Shown here one piece after another: positions 33,564 through 42,981 of a stretch of DNA of 64,000 nt; the first letter of the stretch is position 1; each line of letters starts with the position of its first letter. Both the position numbers and the translations under genes were made by a program. The notes under the pieces are model-generated. The model did not search any database. It saw nothing but the letters and a program-made list of their open reading frames with translations, and was not told where the DNA came from. The DNA comes from Streptococcus mitis bv. 2 str. SK95 (GTDB lineage: Bacteria; Bacillota; Bacilli; Lactobacillales; Streptococcaceae). Location: NCBI RefSeq assembly GCF_000222705.1, contig NZ_AFUB01000005.1, positions 1 through 64,000 of the forward strand, in the 5' to 3' direction.

Positions 33564-33779
33564 ATGAGTAAAAAACTTTGGAGGTATCTACGATCAAGAG
33601 TTCAGGTAGTCACTAATTGCGACAAGATAATCAAGGGACGTGTCATAGACTTTGTTGACGAAATGGACAATGATGAGCAAGATGGAATCACTATCCTCAT
33701 TGACAATCCTAGCACTGATGAAGCTACCGAAATTTCTCTCTTTGAGAGTGAGATTATCTCGATTGAAACAATCTCATAG
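33564..33779 (+). CDS. Sm-like (LSm-fold) small protein
   Basis: 71 residues. KKLWRYLRSRVQVVTNCDKI, IIKGRVIDFVDEMDN and ESEIISIETIS give the five-strand Sm-like pattern (hydrophobic strand, G at strand turn, acidic loop, final I.SIE). Similar by eye to the products at 33306 and 34480. No nucleic-acid-binding residues can be confirmed. GAGAGGAAA precedes the ATG. Function unknown; such small Sm-like proteins occur in immunity-gene clusters. Confidence 0.6.
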   Translation: MSKKLWRYLRSRVQVVTNCDKIIKGRVIDFVDEMDNDEQDGITILIDNPSTDEATEISLFESEIISIETIS

Positions 33780-33830
33780 GACTTAGAACAATCTAGGTGC
33801 TTTTACCTGCCTTATTTGAAAGAAAATACT

Positions 33831-34079
33831 ATGGAAAAGGATTTAGTTTATATGGCGATATTAGATGATTTACAAGCCTTATATGACAATGGTTGGGACG
33901 CCTCTTTTGATTATAATGGTCAAGTATGTGGGATTTTTCCTAATTCTGTTCATGACATTAGAGTGGTGATTGGAGGTAAAGAATATCAGGTATCGTCATT
34001 CATTGATCTGATTTCTTTAAAAAATGGCGATAACACTTTAATAGAAATCATGGATGGAATTGAAGTGCAGTATTATTAA
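33831..34079 (+). CDS. Hypothetical small acidic protein
   Basis: 82 residues from MEKDLVYMAILDDLQALYDN; a TTG five codons earlier is in frame but less likely. It contains YNGQVCGIFPNSVHDIRVVI followed by GGKEYQVSSFIDLISLKNGD. Unrecognised. Acidic, no signal or membrane segment. It lies 51 nt after the Sm-like gene. The ribosome site is weak. Confidence 0.5.
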   Translation: MEKDLVYMAILDDLQALYDNGWDASFDYNGQVCGIFPNSVHDIRVVIGGKEYQVSSFIDLISLKNGDNTLIEIMDGIEVQYY

Positions 34080-34191
34080 AATAAAAATCACGCTTGATGA
34101 ATGAATCGCATCCCAAAATTAGATTTTATTTGTTAAATTTTTGGAACGTAGTTCAATATGCTGCAACGCTCTTATTAGGAGGGGATGGGTA

Positions 34192-34479
34192 ATGGGATAT
34201 GATCAACAAGTATTAGACATGCTCCAGCAAGCAGTCAGTGGTCAGATTGATAATTTTTGGGATTTTTCCTTTACGTTTAACGCACTTTTTGGAGAAGATG
34301 AGGAATTTGCCGAGGCTTGGGCTAATGAAAACTCTGAAATGTTTGACGCTCTCAATGACTTTGAGTTGATGATATTTTTAGAGGAACATGATCCAAGCGA
34401 CAAACAAGGTTTTATCGATTTCTTAACACCTTACTACGAAAAAGCAAAGCAATTAGCCAATATTGAAAGGGATATTTAA
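34192..34479 (+). CDS. Hypothetical acidic protein
   Basis: 95 residues from MGYDQQVLDMLQQAVSGQID; AGGAGGGG lies just ahead of this ATG, which decides against an earlier in-frame start. Very acidic and helical (EDEEFAEAWANENSEMFDAL). Unrecognised; resembles small immunity-type proteins in charge and size. The next gene begins right after its stop codon, so the two are coupled. Confidence 0.6.
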   Translation: MGYDQQVLDMLQQAVSGQIDNFWDFSFTFNALFGEDEEFAEAWANENSEMFDALNDFELMIFLEEHDPSDKQGFIDFLTPYYEKAKQLANIERDI

Positions 34480-34671
34480 ATGAAGCTCTGGGAATTTAAC
34501 CGTACAGATGTAGTTATCACGCTTAAAAATGGCGCGGTAGTTAGAGGATTTGTAGAAGACTATTGTGACGCCTCTGACAATGACGAGGAGATTGACTCCT
34601 TGCTGGTAGATGTTGATGGAACTCTTTATGAATATTTTGAAGATGAAATCGTCAGCATCATAGAAAGCTAG
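34480..34671 (+). CDS. Sm-like (LSm-fold) small protein
   Basis: 63 residues, MKLWEFNRTDVVITLKNGAV, VVRGFVEDYCDASDNDEEID and YEYFEDEIVSIIES. It is the intact counterpart of the interrupted gene at 33306 and a relative of the one at 33564. It directly abuts the preceding gene; the ribosome site AAAGGGA lies in the end of that gene. Function unknown. Confidence 0.6.
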   Translation: MKLWEFNRTDVVITLKNGAVVRGFVEDYCDASDNDEEIDSLLVDVDGTLYEYFEDEIVSIIES

Positions 34672-34737
34672 TAGTGGGAATAGAATCTAAGGAAAAAATC
34701 TTGTTTGTTGAGATTGTTTTAGTTGGGATGGTCCTAT

Positions 34738-34965
34738 ATGAAAAAGGATGAAATTAAAAAATATTTAGACAAAGATCTTGAATTTAATTATAATAGCCGA
34801 GGTGCTTGCTTTTTATCGAGTATATGTGTAGTTGGTTATGATTATGAAGGTCAGCAGTTTGATACAATTGATGAAGCTATGGAAGCTAAAGTATTTGACG
34901 GGAAAAGCTTAGTAGATATATGGGGTGCAGTTCAAATGTATGAGATATTTTTAGTTTTGATTTAA
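34738..34965 (+). CDS. Hypothetical small protein
   Basis: 75 residues from MKKDEIKKYLDKDLEFNYNS. It contains RGACFLSSICVVGYDYEGQQ, and the central DTIDEAMEAKVFDGKSLVDI has a helical look. Unrecognised. Low-GC like its neighbours. Start uncertain: an in-frame TTG lies five codons upstream. Confidence 0.45.
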   Translation: MKKDEIKKYLDKDLEFNYNSRGACFLSSICVVGYDYEGQQFDTIDEAMEAKVFDGKSLVDIWGAVQMYEIFLVLI

Positions 34966-35647
34966 TTTCGATATTTTTCCGGAAAATATAAATTTTTCGG
35001 AAAGTTAATAAAATCTTTTGAATTTGAATATAAAAACAATGGAAATTCCATTGTTTTTTGCTATAATAACACTATAAATAGTAAAGGGATATAATATGTA
35101 TTGAGCTCCCTTTTTATCTATAACAGAAATTATAAACTTCTCATTTTGTTAGTTTCTTTATTATTCTAAATTATGATTACATACATACAAACAAGTTAAA
35201 AAGTATTGAGAAATTTCCATATTTCGATCAAATTTATTCAAATTTTCTAAAAAAGAAAACAGATGATCTCTGGCAAATTTTGATATCAAGCTGTTTTCAA
35301 ACTCTCTAAGATGGATTTAAATCAAACTAGGATTGAAAAAGACTCTTAAAGAGTCACAATTTAAAAAAACTAGAGAGATGGGAAAAAGGAGAAACTAAGA
35401 AACTTAAAGAGAGATTTATTGTAAATTTTATAATGAGCAAATTTTGAATTAAAAGAGATATTTTCAGTTGAAAATGGGACAACATTAATCGGCACTTGGC
35501 TTAGTAACTACTGTTTCAAATGCTGTTGATAATTTATATCTTCATCAAAAATCTAAAAATACTAGTATCAGAGATAAAATTGAGATATTAAAAAAGCATT
35601 GGATAATGCTTACATGGAATACTATCGAATATAGAAGGAGATTATGT
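34966..35647 (+). other. AT-rich gap with possible gene remnants before the NACHT gene
   Basis: No intact gene. A hairpin GAAATTCCATTG-type repeat at about 35038-35058 and a TATAAT at about 35062 face the + strand. A short hairpin GACTCTT/AAGAGTC lies near 35340-35357. From 35488 an open frame (ALGLVTTVSNAVDNLYLHQK...) runs into the frame of the NACHT gene without a start codon, and short pieces upstream such as FELKEIFSVENGTTLIG look like decayed coding sequence, perhaps a small regulator. I cannot identify it. Confidence 0.4.
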
Positions 35648-38515
35648 ATGCTTGTTATTTCTTTAATAGAAAACTTACTGATAGAAGAACTAGGAAATTA
35701 TTTTAGAGGAGTATTTGGGAAGTTAAGACTGAAGCTTTTCAGTAAAAAACTAAAAAATGAAGTCGAAGTCTCGATATTAGAGAAATATGGAGATAGGATA
35801 TATTATCTTGATTTTGATAGATTTTTAATTGAACAAAATGTTCTTGAAAAGATAATAAAAAATTTTCTTAACCAAGATGTTTTGCAATCGAAAACAATAA
35901 ATCAATCAGTAGATTTTTACATCAATTTGTTTATTGAAAAATATCCTAAATATAAACTATATGATGGGGATTTAAAACAAATTCTTCAAAAATATTTTGA
36001 AGTCATATTTAAACAACTTAATAAAATCGGTACTTCTGAATCACAAGCACTGTGTCGAACTATTAGAGAGATTGTTGATGGATTAGACAGACGGTTACAG
36101 TACATATCGGCGACTGTGGATGATAGTAATGCAATGTTAAAGCAGGTTGTAAATGGAAATTTTAGAATATACCTCTATATTAAAACCATGTTAGAAACGT
36201 CTAGTGCTTCATTTGTTCAGTCTGACTATTTTGATCGTTATCTATTTCAGGATACAGTAGACAGTAAGGTGAAAGACTCGTTAGATATCCTTTTACAACA
36301 CCATAAAGTTGTATTAAAAGGAGAAGCAGGATTTGGGAAAACATTTGAAACTTTTAAGCTAATAAATCAATTGTGTACAAAATATTCTACCTATCAATTA
36401 ATTCCTGTCTATGTTCCATTAATAGAGTATGGGGGTAGTTTAGGAACATTATTCGAGATTATTCAATCGAAAATGGAACCATTCTGTGAAGGAAACTCTA
36501 AACAAGCCATTAATCAGCTATTTGTTAATAATCAATTGGCATTGTTCTTCGACGGGATTGATGATATTGTGGATGAGAGAAAGAGATTAAAATTTTTTTC
36601 TGAAGCAAATCAATTAATGACACAATATAATCAAAATTTTTTCTTTTTCACAACACGAAATAATCGATATAATCATGAGCTTGGAGAAGAAAAGAGTTTC
36701 TTTCTAACAAGTCTTTCCGATAGTATAATTCAAAGTAGTTTAATTAGACTTTGGGAGTATAGCAAGTTTCCTAAAGCATATCTTGAACTGTTTAGGAACC
36801 CTTTATTGTATAAAATTGGTAAGACTATTCTGACTGATAGACAGAATAAAGAGTTGCTTAATAGAACCCAAATTTTTACAGAGTATTTCGAAAAGAATTA
36901 TCGCTACAAAAATAGTTATTCAGAATTATCCCTTCATGAAACATTAAATCTTTTTGGTAAATTTTCTTACGAGAATTTTAATCAATCTAGTTTTACATAC
37001 AGTGAAGTAGATAAAATAATAAGTGCTTATCCAGTTTCTACACCAAATAAAAGAAATCTAATTGATTATTTTATAAATTTTGGAATTTTTAGTACTTCAG
37101 ATAGAATTACTTTTTCTCATAAGCTATTTAAGGAGTTTTGTGCTGCATACTATATTACAAATAACCTAATAGTTTCATCAGATACAGCACTTCTAGAAAA
37201 ACTTATCCATAATGAAGAATGGCGAGAAGTAGTCATTTTTATCTCTGGATTGTTTTCAACCATTGAAGAGCAGGATAAATTTTTAGATTTTATTCTACAA
37301 CATAACTTGCCTCTTTATGTTGAATGTGTTAATTCTAAAAATGATTTATTGAGGAGTAATGGGATTACAGATTTCTCTAGGGAAGATAATGTAGAAAGAA
37401 TATTATCAGAGATTCTCAAAACATATAAATTTATAGTAGAAAACTATTTCTCCTCTATATCAGAGCAATTTGAACCATTTATCATGGAAAATTGTAGATT
37501 GGAATCAAAAATAGGAATTGCTGGAGGTATGGAAGAAAACACCCTTTATTATTGGTTTGATATCGTGGACAAAGGCGTTCCAGATGTAAAAATTATCAGC
37601 GCTGAATTGTTGAGTCAAGCGATTCAAGAATATCAGGCTACTATCTTTTTTAAAACGACTCAAATGGTTCAGCGTAGTACAAACTTAGAATTATCAGGCC
37701 TTATAGGAGATAGTGGTAGAAAAATAGCAATAGATATTATTAAAGATAATCTGAAAACTATTTTAGAAAAGAAATCATTACCTGCAAGTAATTATATTTT
37801 ATGTGAACTTTTGAAAGAAATAAAAAATAAATTACCTTGGCTTAAAGATATTGATGAAATATCTTTAATGAGTAAAAATGTTAGAAAAAGGATAGATGAA
37901 ATCCTTCAAGATTGTCCTGAGGTTGCAAGTTATACTACTTCTGAAGGAGTAGAGCTGTTTAGTTTAAATAAACTGATAACTATTTTGCTGCAGTCTGATG
38001 TAGATTATAGAAGTTTTGTCATACCTGATCGTGATAGAGAATATTCAGAGTCAAATGGCTTAGTAATGAACTTATATTCTACAAAAAGAAAAATAAAAAT
38101 AGTTGAGACATTTTTAAATTTCGCCGAGGCGAGTTATTTGGAAATGGTAAAATATAACTTTCCAAATATTTATAGATATTTTTCGAAAATTCAAGATATG
38201 CCATACAAACTACTGGTCACTTATAAGGATGATGAAAGAAATCCGTGGATAGGTTATTATCATGTGGCATATTCCGGAGATAAAAATTTAATTGAAGTAT
38301 CGCTAGGTGATTTAAGTAAGTGTTATGAAAAAATATATGATGAAATACTACAAAGCTATCACTCATTAAACAGAGTCCCTAAAGATGTTTCTAGTCGTAG
38401 TAGTGATTTTTCAACTCTTTTATTCTCAAGAAATTCTAGTGGAAATACACCATTAAGTGATTATGTTCATAAAGAAATAGAAAAGAGTTTAGAAGAGATA
38501 TTCGGAAAAATGTAA
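35648..38515 (+). CDS. NACHT/STAND-type P-loop NTPase, probable anti-phage protein
   Basis: 955 residues from MLVISLIENLLIEELGNYFR; AAGGAG lies ahead of this ATG, although the frame is open 14 codons earlier. N-terminal helical domain about 1-200. Walker A GEAGFGKT at 225-232 (VVLKGEAGFGKTFETFKLIN). Walker B LALFFDGIDD at about 297-306, the hhhhDGhDD form of NACHT ATPases, then FFFTTRNN as sensor 1. The winged-helix region includes HKLFKEFCAAYYITNN. A long C-terminal half (about 520-955) has no repeats I can see and is presumably the sensor. Solitary, very AT-rich and flanked by empty DNA, as expected for acquired defence genes. Effector type unknown. Confidence 0.75.
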   Translation: MLVISLIENLLIEELGNYFRGVFGKLRLKLFSKKLKNEVEVSILEKYGDRIYYLDFDRFLIEQNVLEKIIKNFLNQDVLQSKTINQSVDFYINLFIEKYPKYKLYDGDLKQILQKYFEVIFKQLNKIGTSESQALCRTIREIVDGLDRRLQYISATVDDSNAMLKQVVNGNFRIYLYIKTMLETSSASFVQSDYFDRYLFQDTVDSKVKDSLDILLQHHKVVLKGEAGFGKTFETFKLINQLCTKYSTYQLIPVYVPLIEYGGSLGTLFEIIQSKMEPFCEGNSKQAINQLFVNNQLALFFDGIDDIVDERKRLKFFSEANQLMTQYNQNFFFFTTRNNRYNHELGEEKSFFLTSLSDSIIQSSLIRLWEYSKFPKAYLELFRNPLLYKIGKTILTDRQNKELLNRTQIFTEYFEKNYRYKNSYSELSLHETLNLFGKFSYENFNQSSFTYSEVDKIISAYPVSTPNKRNLIDYFINFGIFSTSDRITFSHKLFKEFCAAYYITNNLIVSSDTALLEKLIHNEEWREVVIFISGLFSTIEEQDKFLDFILQHNLPLYVECVNSKNDLLRSNGITDFSREDNVERILSEILKTYKFIVENYFSSISEQFEPFIMENCRLESKIGIAGGMEENTLYYWFDIVDKGVPDVKIISAELLSQAIQEYQATIFFKTTQMVQRSTNLELSGLIGDSGRKIAIDIIKDNLKTILEKKSLPASNYILCELLKEIKNKLPWLKDIDEISLMSKNVRKRIDEILQDCPEVASYTTSEGVELFSLNKLITILLQSDVDYRSFVIPDRDREYSESNGLVMNLYSTKRKIKIVETFLNFAEASYLEMVKYNFPNIYRYFSKIQDMPYKLLVTYKDDERNPWIGYYHVAYSGDKNLIEVSLGDLSKCYEKIYDEILQSYHSLNRVPKDVSSRSSDFSTLLFSRNSSGNTPLSDYVHKEIEKSLEEIFGKM

Positions 38516-39191
38516 CAAATCAGTTTTCAAAATAATATTTTTGAGTAGTTAGAGCTTAATATACAGTTTTAATAATCCATTTAGAAAAACAGGTGGATAA
38601 TTCATAGACTAACAATATTCAATCTTTATTATTCGTCAATTTGAGTAAGTTTTTGTACGCTCAAGATTTAAGTAACTGTATAACGAAAATACAAGGTGGA
38701 AACAGAGTTATCAGAGTGATTAAAATATAGAGAGGGAAACTGTGATCGCTGAATTTCTACTATTATTTCAATCTCTACCTTTTTCTCTACTTTTTTTGCT
38801 TGGACTGTTATAAAGTCCATCAGATTAATCTTTGTGGGTGTAGAAGTTAATTTTTACAGAACTAAACTATTCCCCTATTAAAAAAATATTGATTCAAATT
38901 TCATGAAATGAATAAGTATATATCGTTCTGAAAAGCCTTGATATTACGCCATTTTTAGTCCAACTGAAGCCCATACTTTCAAAACCAGGTCTTACGATTT
39001 GTAAGTAAAAGAACAAATAAAAAAGAGGAGCTTGACACTAAAGTTCCTCTTTTTTTTAAATAAACGAATCAGTTTCTTATTTCATAAAAGGTAGTGATTC
39101 GATTGATTTATGTTGCAATGTAGTGAAATCTTGAATTTCAAGAATTGCTTTAAATCAAGGTTTCTAAAGTCTATTGACGTGTAGTGAACCC
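38516..39191. other. AT-rich intergenic region without recognisable genes
   Basis: No open frame of note and no recognisable insertion sequence. The only clear element is the terminator at 39021-39057, described separately. Base composition matches the NACHT gene, so the right edge of the acquired block probably lies near 39.0 kb. Confidence 0.6.
39021..39057. terminator. Terminator at right edge of accessory island
   Basis: AAAGAGGA and TCCTCTTT pair, with A-run before and T-run of eight after; works in both directions. It could end transcription of rpmF-rpmG on the minus strand. Confidence 0.75.
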
Positions 39192-39341
39192 TTATTTCAC
39201 TTCTGTAAACACAACGTGTTTGCGAAGTTTTGGTGAGTATTTCTTCAATTGAAGACGGTCTGGAGTGTTACGTTTGTTTTTAGAAGTAAGGTACAAGCGT
39301 TCACCAGATTCTTTGTGTTCAAGTGTAATATTTACGCGCAT
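39192..39341 (-). CDS. rpmG: 50S ribosomal protein L33
   Basis: 49 residues: [20 protein letters not shown], then [20 protein letters not shown] and the ending HVVFTEVK. It lacks the CxxC zinc pairs, so it is the zinc-free paralogue type used under zinc limitation in some Firmicutes. Found by hand translation. Start 15 nt after the rpmF stop; AGGGAG precedes the ATG. Confidence 0.95.
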
Positions 39342-39356
39342 GGTATCTCCCTTCTA

Positions 39357-39539
39357 TTATTCAGCTGATGCAGCTTTAGCGATTTTACGTCCTTTGTAGT
39401 ATCCTTTAAGTGATACGCGGTGAGAACGTGAGTAATCTCCAGTAGTTTCGTCAAAGTTTACAGATGGAGCTGTTACTTTGTAGTGTGTACGACGTTTGTT
39501 TTTCTTCGCTTTTGAAGTGCGACGTGCAGGTACTGCCAT
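39357..39539 (-). CDS. rpmF: 50S ribosomal protein L32
   Basis: 60 residues: [20 protein letters not shown], a basic N terminus, then [19 protein letters not shown]. No zinc cysteines are present (C-minus form), matching the adjacent L33. First gene of the rpmF-rpmG operon. AGGAGA precedes the ATG. Confidence 0.96.
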
Positions 39540-39595
39540 TTTGATTTCTCCTTTAGGTATTTATATTCGATTCAATCTACTGATTTTCATCAACC

Positions 39596-39624
39596 ATACT
39601 AGGATAACACATTTTTTTTGTAAA
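39596..39624 (-). promoter_or_regulatory. rpmF-rpmG promoter
   Basis: On the minus strand TTTACA (39619-39624), a 17-bp spacer and TAGTAT (39596-39601), about 57 bp before the rpmF ATG. Confidence 0.65.
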
Positions 39625-39759
39625 GTAAAGTTACTTGACAAAAAAAGATGAAAAAATTAGAAGTTGTTAATCGGAATTTTCTGAAAATTCAAGAATTTTA
39701 TTCTGTTCTTCATGCGAAAATTGTGCTATAATGGTAAAAACTGAAATGGGAGGGATAAG

Positions 39760-41463
39760 ATGACAGAATTAGATAAACGTCACCGCAGTAGCATTTATGA
39801 CAGTATGGTTAAATCACCAAACCGTGCCATGCTTCGTGCGACTGGTATGACAGATAAGGACTTTGAAACACCGATTGTGGGAGTGATTTCAACTTGGGCG
39901 GAAAATACACCATGTAACATTCACTTGCATGATTTTGGGAAATTGGCTAAAGAAGGTGTCAAATCTGCGGGCGCTTGGCCGGTACAGTTTGGAACCATTA
40001 CCGTAGCAGACGGGATTGCCATGGGAACTCCTGGTATGCGTTTCTCTCTAACATCTCGTGACATCATCGCGGACTCCATCGAGGCGGCTATGGGTGGTCA
40101 CAACGTGGATGCCTTCGTCGCTATCGGTGGCTGTGACAAGAACATGCCTGGTTCTATGATTGCCATTGCCAATATGGATATTCCAGCTATTTTCGCCTAT
40201 GGTGGAACCATTGCACCGGGAAATCTTGATGGAAAAGACATCGATTTGGTTTCGGTATTTGAAGGAATCGGTAAGTGGAACCACGGTGACATGACAGCTG
40301 AGGACGTCAAGCGTCTCGAATGTAATGCCTGCCCTGGCCCTGGTGGCTGTGGTGGTATGTATACAGCTAATACTATGGCGACTGCTATCGAAGTTCTCGG
40401 TATGAGTTTGCCAGGATCTTCATCTCACCCAGCTGAATCAGCTGACAAGAAAGAAGATATCGAAGCAGCAGGACGTGCTGTTGTCAAGATGCTGGAGCTT
40501 GGTCTCAAACCATCAGATATCTTGACTCGTGAAGCCTTTGAAGATGCTATCACAGTAACCATGGCTCTCGGTGGTTCTACTAATGCCACTCTTCACTTGC
40601 TTGCCATTGCCCATGCGGCTAATGTTGATTTGTCACTTGAGGACTTCAATACGATCCAAGAACGCGTTCCTCACTTGGCCGACTTGAAACCATCTGGTCA
40701 GTATGTCTTCCAAGACCTCTACGAAGTCGGTGGAGTACCTGCGGTTATGAAGTACTTGCTGGCAAATGGCTTCCTTCATGGCGACCGCATTACATGTACT
40801 GGTAAGACAGTCGCTGAGAACTTGGCTGACTTTGCAGACCTTACACCAGGTCAAAAAGTCATCATGCCACTTGAAAATCCAAAACGTGCAGACGGTCCGC
40901 TTATCATCTTGAACGGGAACCTTGCCCCTGACGGCGCGGTTGCTAAAGTATCAGGTGTTAAAGTGCGTCGCCACGTTGGACCAGCTAAGGTCTTTGACTC
41001 AGAAGAAGATGCTATCCAGGCCGTTCTGACAGATGAAATCGTTGATGGCGATGTAGTCGTTGTGCGTTTCGTTGGACCTAAGGGTGGTCCTGGTATGCCT
41101 GAGATGCTATCACTTTCATCAATGATCGTTGGTAAAGGTCAAGGAGACAAGGTTGCCCTTTTAACAGACGGACGTTTCTCTGGTGGTACATATGGTCTGG
41201 TTGTCGGACATATCGCTCCTGAAGCTCAGGATGGTGGACCAATTGCCTACCTCCGTACAGGGGATATCGTTACGGTTGACCAGGATACCAAAGAAATTTC
41301 CATGGCCGTATCCGAAGAAGAACTTGAAAAACGCAAGGCAGAAACAACCTTGCCACCACTTTACAGTCGAGGTGTCCTCGGTAAATACGCCCATATCGTA
41401 TCATCTGCTTCACGCGGAGCCGTGACAGACTTCTGGAATATGGACAAGTCAGGTAAAAAATAA
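39760..41463 (+). CDS. ilvD: Dihydroxy-acid dehydratase
   Basis: 567 residues, full length. Iron-sulfur cluster cysteines lie in [13 protein letters not shown] and [19 protein letters not shown]; the C-terminal [19 protein letters not shown] is the family's second signature. It dehydrates dihydroxy acids to 2-keto acids in valine, leucine and isoleucine synthesis. TATAAT at 39727-39732 serves as -10, with no clear -35. Monocistronic, ended by a terminator. Confidence 0.97.
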   Translation: MTELDKRHRSSIYDSMVKSPNRAMLRATGMTDKDFETPIVGVISTWAENTPCNIHLHDFGKLAKEGVKSAGAWPVQFGTITVADGIAMGTPGMRFSLTSRDIIADSIEAAMGGHNVDAFVAIGGCDKNMPGSMIAIANMDIPAIFAYGGTIAPGNLDGKDIDLVSVFEGIGKWNHGDMTAEDVKRLECNACPGPGGCGGMYTANTMATAIEVLGMSLPGSSSHPAESADKKEDIEAAGRAVVKMLELGLKPSDILTREAFEDAITVTMALGGSTNATLHLLAIAHAANVDLSLEDFNTIQERVPHLADLKPSGQYVFQDLYEVGGVPAVMKYLLANGFLHGDRITCTGKTVAENLADFADLTPGQKVIMPLENPKRADGPLIILNGNLAPDGAVAKVSGVKVRRHVGPAKVFDSEEDAIQAVLTDEIVDGDVVVVRFVGPKGGPGMPEMLSLSSMIVGKGQGDKVALLTDGRFSGGTYGLVVGHIAPEAQDGGPIAYLRTGDIVTVDQDTKEISMAVSEEELEKRKAETTLPPLYSRGVLGKYAHIVSSASRGAVTDFWNMDKSGKK

Positions 41464-41470
41464 ACAAGAA

Positions 41471-41499
41471 AAGCAAGCCATTTTCGGCTTGCTTCTTTT
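41471..41499 (+). terminator. ilvD terminator
   Basis: AAGCAAGCC and GGCTTGCTT pair around ATTTTC, followed by CTTTTC. Confidence 0.85.
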
Positions 41500-41525
41500 C
41501 ATCTTCAAAAGTGATTTGCCTGCTT

Positions 41526-41630
41526 ATACTCAATAAAAATCAAAGAGCAAACTAGAAAGCTAGGCGCAGGCAGTACTTGAGTACGACAAGCCGACACTGA
41601 CGTGGTTTGAATTTGATTTTTGAAGAGTAT
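41526..41630 (-). repeat. BOX-like element, boxA-boxC type, reverse orientation
   Basis: 105 bp from ATACTCAATAAAAATCAAAG to the TGAAGAGTAT end. It is the reverse complement, with a few changes, of the element at 43120-43224. It has the ends of pneumococcal BOX elements (boxA ATACTCTTCGAAAATC, boxC CTAGTTTGCTCTTTGATT) but no boxB repeats between. It sits between ilvD and the DUF59 gene, ending at the DUF59 stop codon. Confidence 0.85.
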
Positions 41631-41971
41631 TAACGAGGTGGCAGTCCAAGGGCAATACGGCCGTAGCGACTGATTCGTGTGATCTTCCAGGCAGGAGACC
41701 AAGTAACTTCAACCTTGACATCTTCGATGCCCTCGATCTGTTTCAGACCTGCGACGATTTCGATAGGCAGGCTTTCGGCGCAATCACAGGCAGTATCAGT
41801 GAAAGTCATGACAATCTTGCAGAGACCTGTTTCGTTCAGATTGATTTCATAAATCAAGCCCAGATTGTAAACATCCAATTCCACATCTGTATCAAAAACC
41901 CTCTCTAGTTTTTCAATAATTTGGTCTTGTATGGCCAAAGCGCGGTCATTGATTTTGATATCGTCTCTCAT
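41630..41971 (-). CDS. DUF59/MIP18-family metal-sulfur cluster assembly factor
   Basis: 113 residues. A MIP18-like domain: IIEKLERVFDTDVELDVYNL, GLIYEINLNETGLCKIVMTF and TDTACDCAESLP with the conserved cysteines, then IEDVKVEVTWSPAWKITRIS. Such proteins (SufT/PaaD-like) help mature iron-sulfur proteins. IlvD, an iron-sulfur enzyme, is the convergent neighbour, which may be chance. The stop codon lies at the edge of the BOX-like element, so the last codons may have been affected by it. Confidence 0.87.
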   Translation of the reverse strand: MRDDIKINDRALAIQDQIIEKLERVFDTDVELDVYNLGLIYEINLNETGLCKIVMTFTDTACDCAESLPIEIVAGLKQIEGIEDVKVEVTWSPAWKITRISRYGRIALGLPPR

Positions 41972-42094
41972 AGCAGTCCCTCCACGTGATAAATATCCTC
42001 TATTTTCTCATAATTCTGACAATTTGGCAAGTTTTTGATGAATTTTCTGAAAAATATGATAAAATGAAGAAAATACTCAATTAAGGGGAAGTCT

Positions 42095-42946
42095 ATGGAG
42101 CAGATTGGAAAAGTCTTTAGACAATTACGAGAGTCAAGAAATATCTCGCTGAGACAAGCAACTGGGGGACAATTTTCGCCGTCCATGTTGTCCCGATTTG
42201 AAACAGGTCAGAGTGAGCTTTCAGTGGAAAAGTTTCTATCTGCACTGGAAAATATATCTGCGAGTGTGGAGGAAATCCTCTTCCTAGCGAGAGGTTTTCA
42301 CTATGATACCGATTCTGAGTTGAGAAAAGAAATCATAGATGTCTTGGATCCAAAGAATATAGCACCTCTCGAAGACCTGTATCGTAAGGAGTATCAAAAG
42401 TATGCCAATTCTCAAAACAAACAGAAACATATTCTAAATGCCATTATGATCAAGTCTTATATGAAGAGCATGGATGAAACGGTAGAGTTAACAACAGAGG
42501 AAGGGAAAGTCCTTCATGATTACCTGTTTTCTACCGAGATTTGGGGGAACTATGAACTCAATTTGTTCTCAGTTAGTTCCCCACTCTTATCTGTTCCTCT
42601 TTTCACTAGATATGTACGAGAAATGGTCCGAAAATCTGATTTTCTAATGGAAATGAAGGGAAATCGGCACCTATTTCACACCATGCTACTGAATGGTTTT
42701 TTAGCCAGCATTGAGTGTGAAGAATTTACCAATGCCTCTTATTTTAAACGTGTTATCGAAGAGCATTTCTACAAGGAAAACGAGACCTATTTCCGAATTG
42801 TCTATTTGTGGGCGGAAGGTCTCCTTGATAGCAAGCAAGGAAGAGTTAAAGAAGGACAAAAAAAGATGGAAGATGCTGTCCGTATTTTTGAGATGCTTGG
42901 CTGTAACAAATCTGCCGAATACTATAGAAAAACGACTGATGCTTGA
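42095..42946 (+). CDS. Rgg/GadR/MutR-family transcriptional regulator
   Basis: 283 residues. The N-terminal HTH is GKVFRQLRESRNISLRQATG, FSPSMLSRFETGQSELSVEK; the rest is a helical TPR-like Rgg domain (about 75-283). Rgg proteins respond to short hydrophobic peptides in many streptococci, but I see no SHP-like small gene next to it. It is divergent from the DUF59 gene and upstream of an MFS gene, which may be its target. AAGGGGAA precedes the ATG. Confidence 0.87.
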   Translation: MEQIGKVFRQLRESRNISLRQATGGQFSPSMLSRFETGQSELSVEKFLSALENISASVEEILFLARGFHYDTDSELRKEIIDVLDPKNIAPLEDLYRKEYQKYANSQNKQKHILNAIMIKSYMKSMDETVELTTEEGKVLHDYLFSTEIWGNYELNLFSVSSPLLSVPLFTRYVREMVRKSDFLMEMKGNRHLFHTMLLNGFLASIECEEFTNASYFKRVIEEHFYKENETYFRIVYLWAEGLLDSKQGRVKEGQKKMEDAVRIFEMLGCNKSAEYYRKTTDA

Positions 42947-42981
42947 ATATCTGCAAGGTAAGAAAATAATTTGAAATTTGA

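Noticed and set aside
38516-39020. Insertion-sequence remnant to the right of the NACHT gene
   Set aside because: No transposase fragment or terminal inverted repeats could be recognised; only AT-rich sequence is visible.
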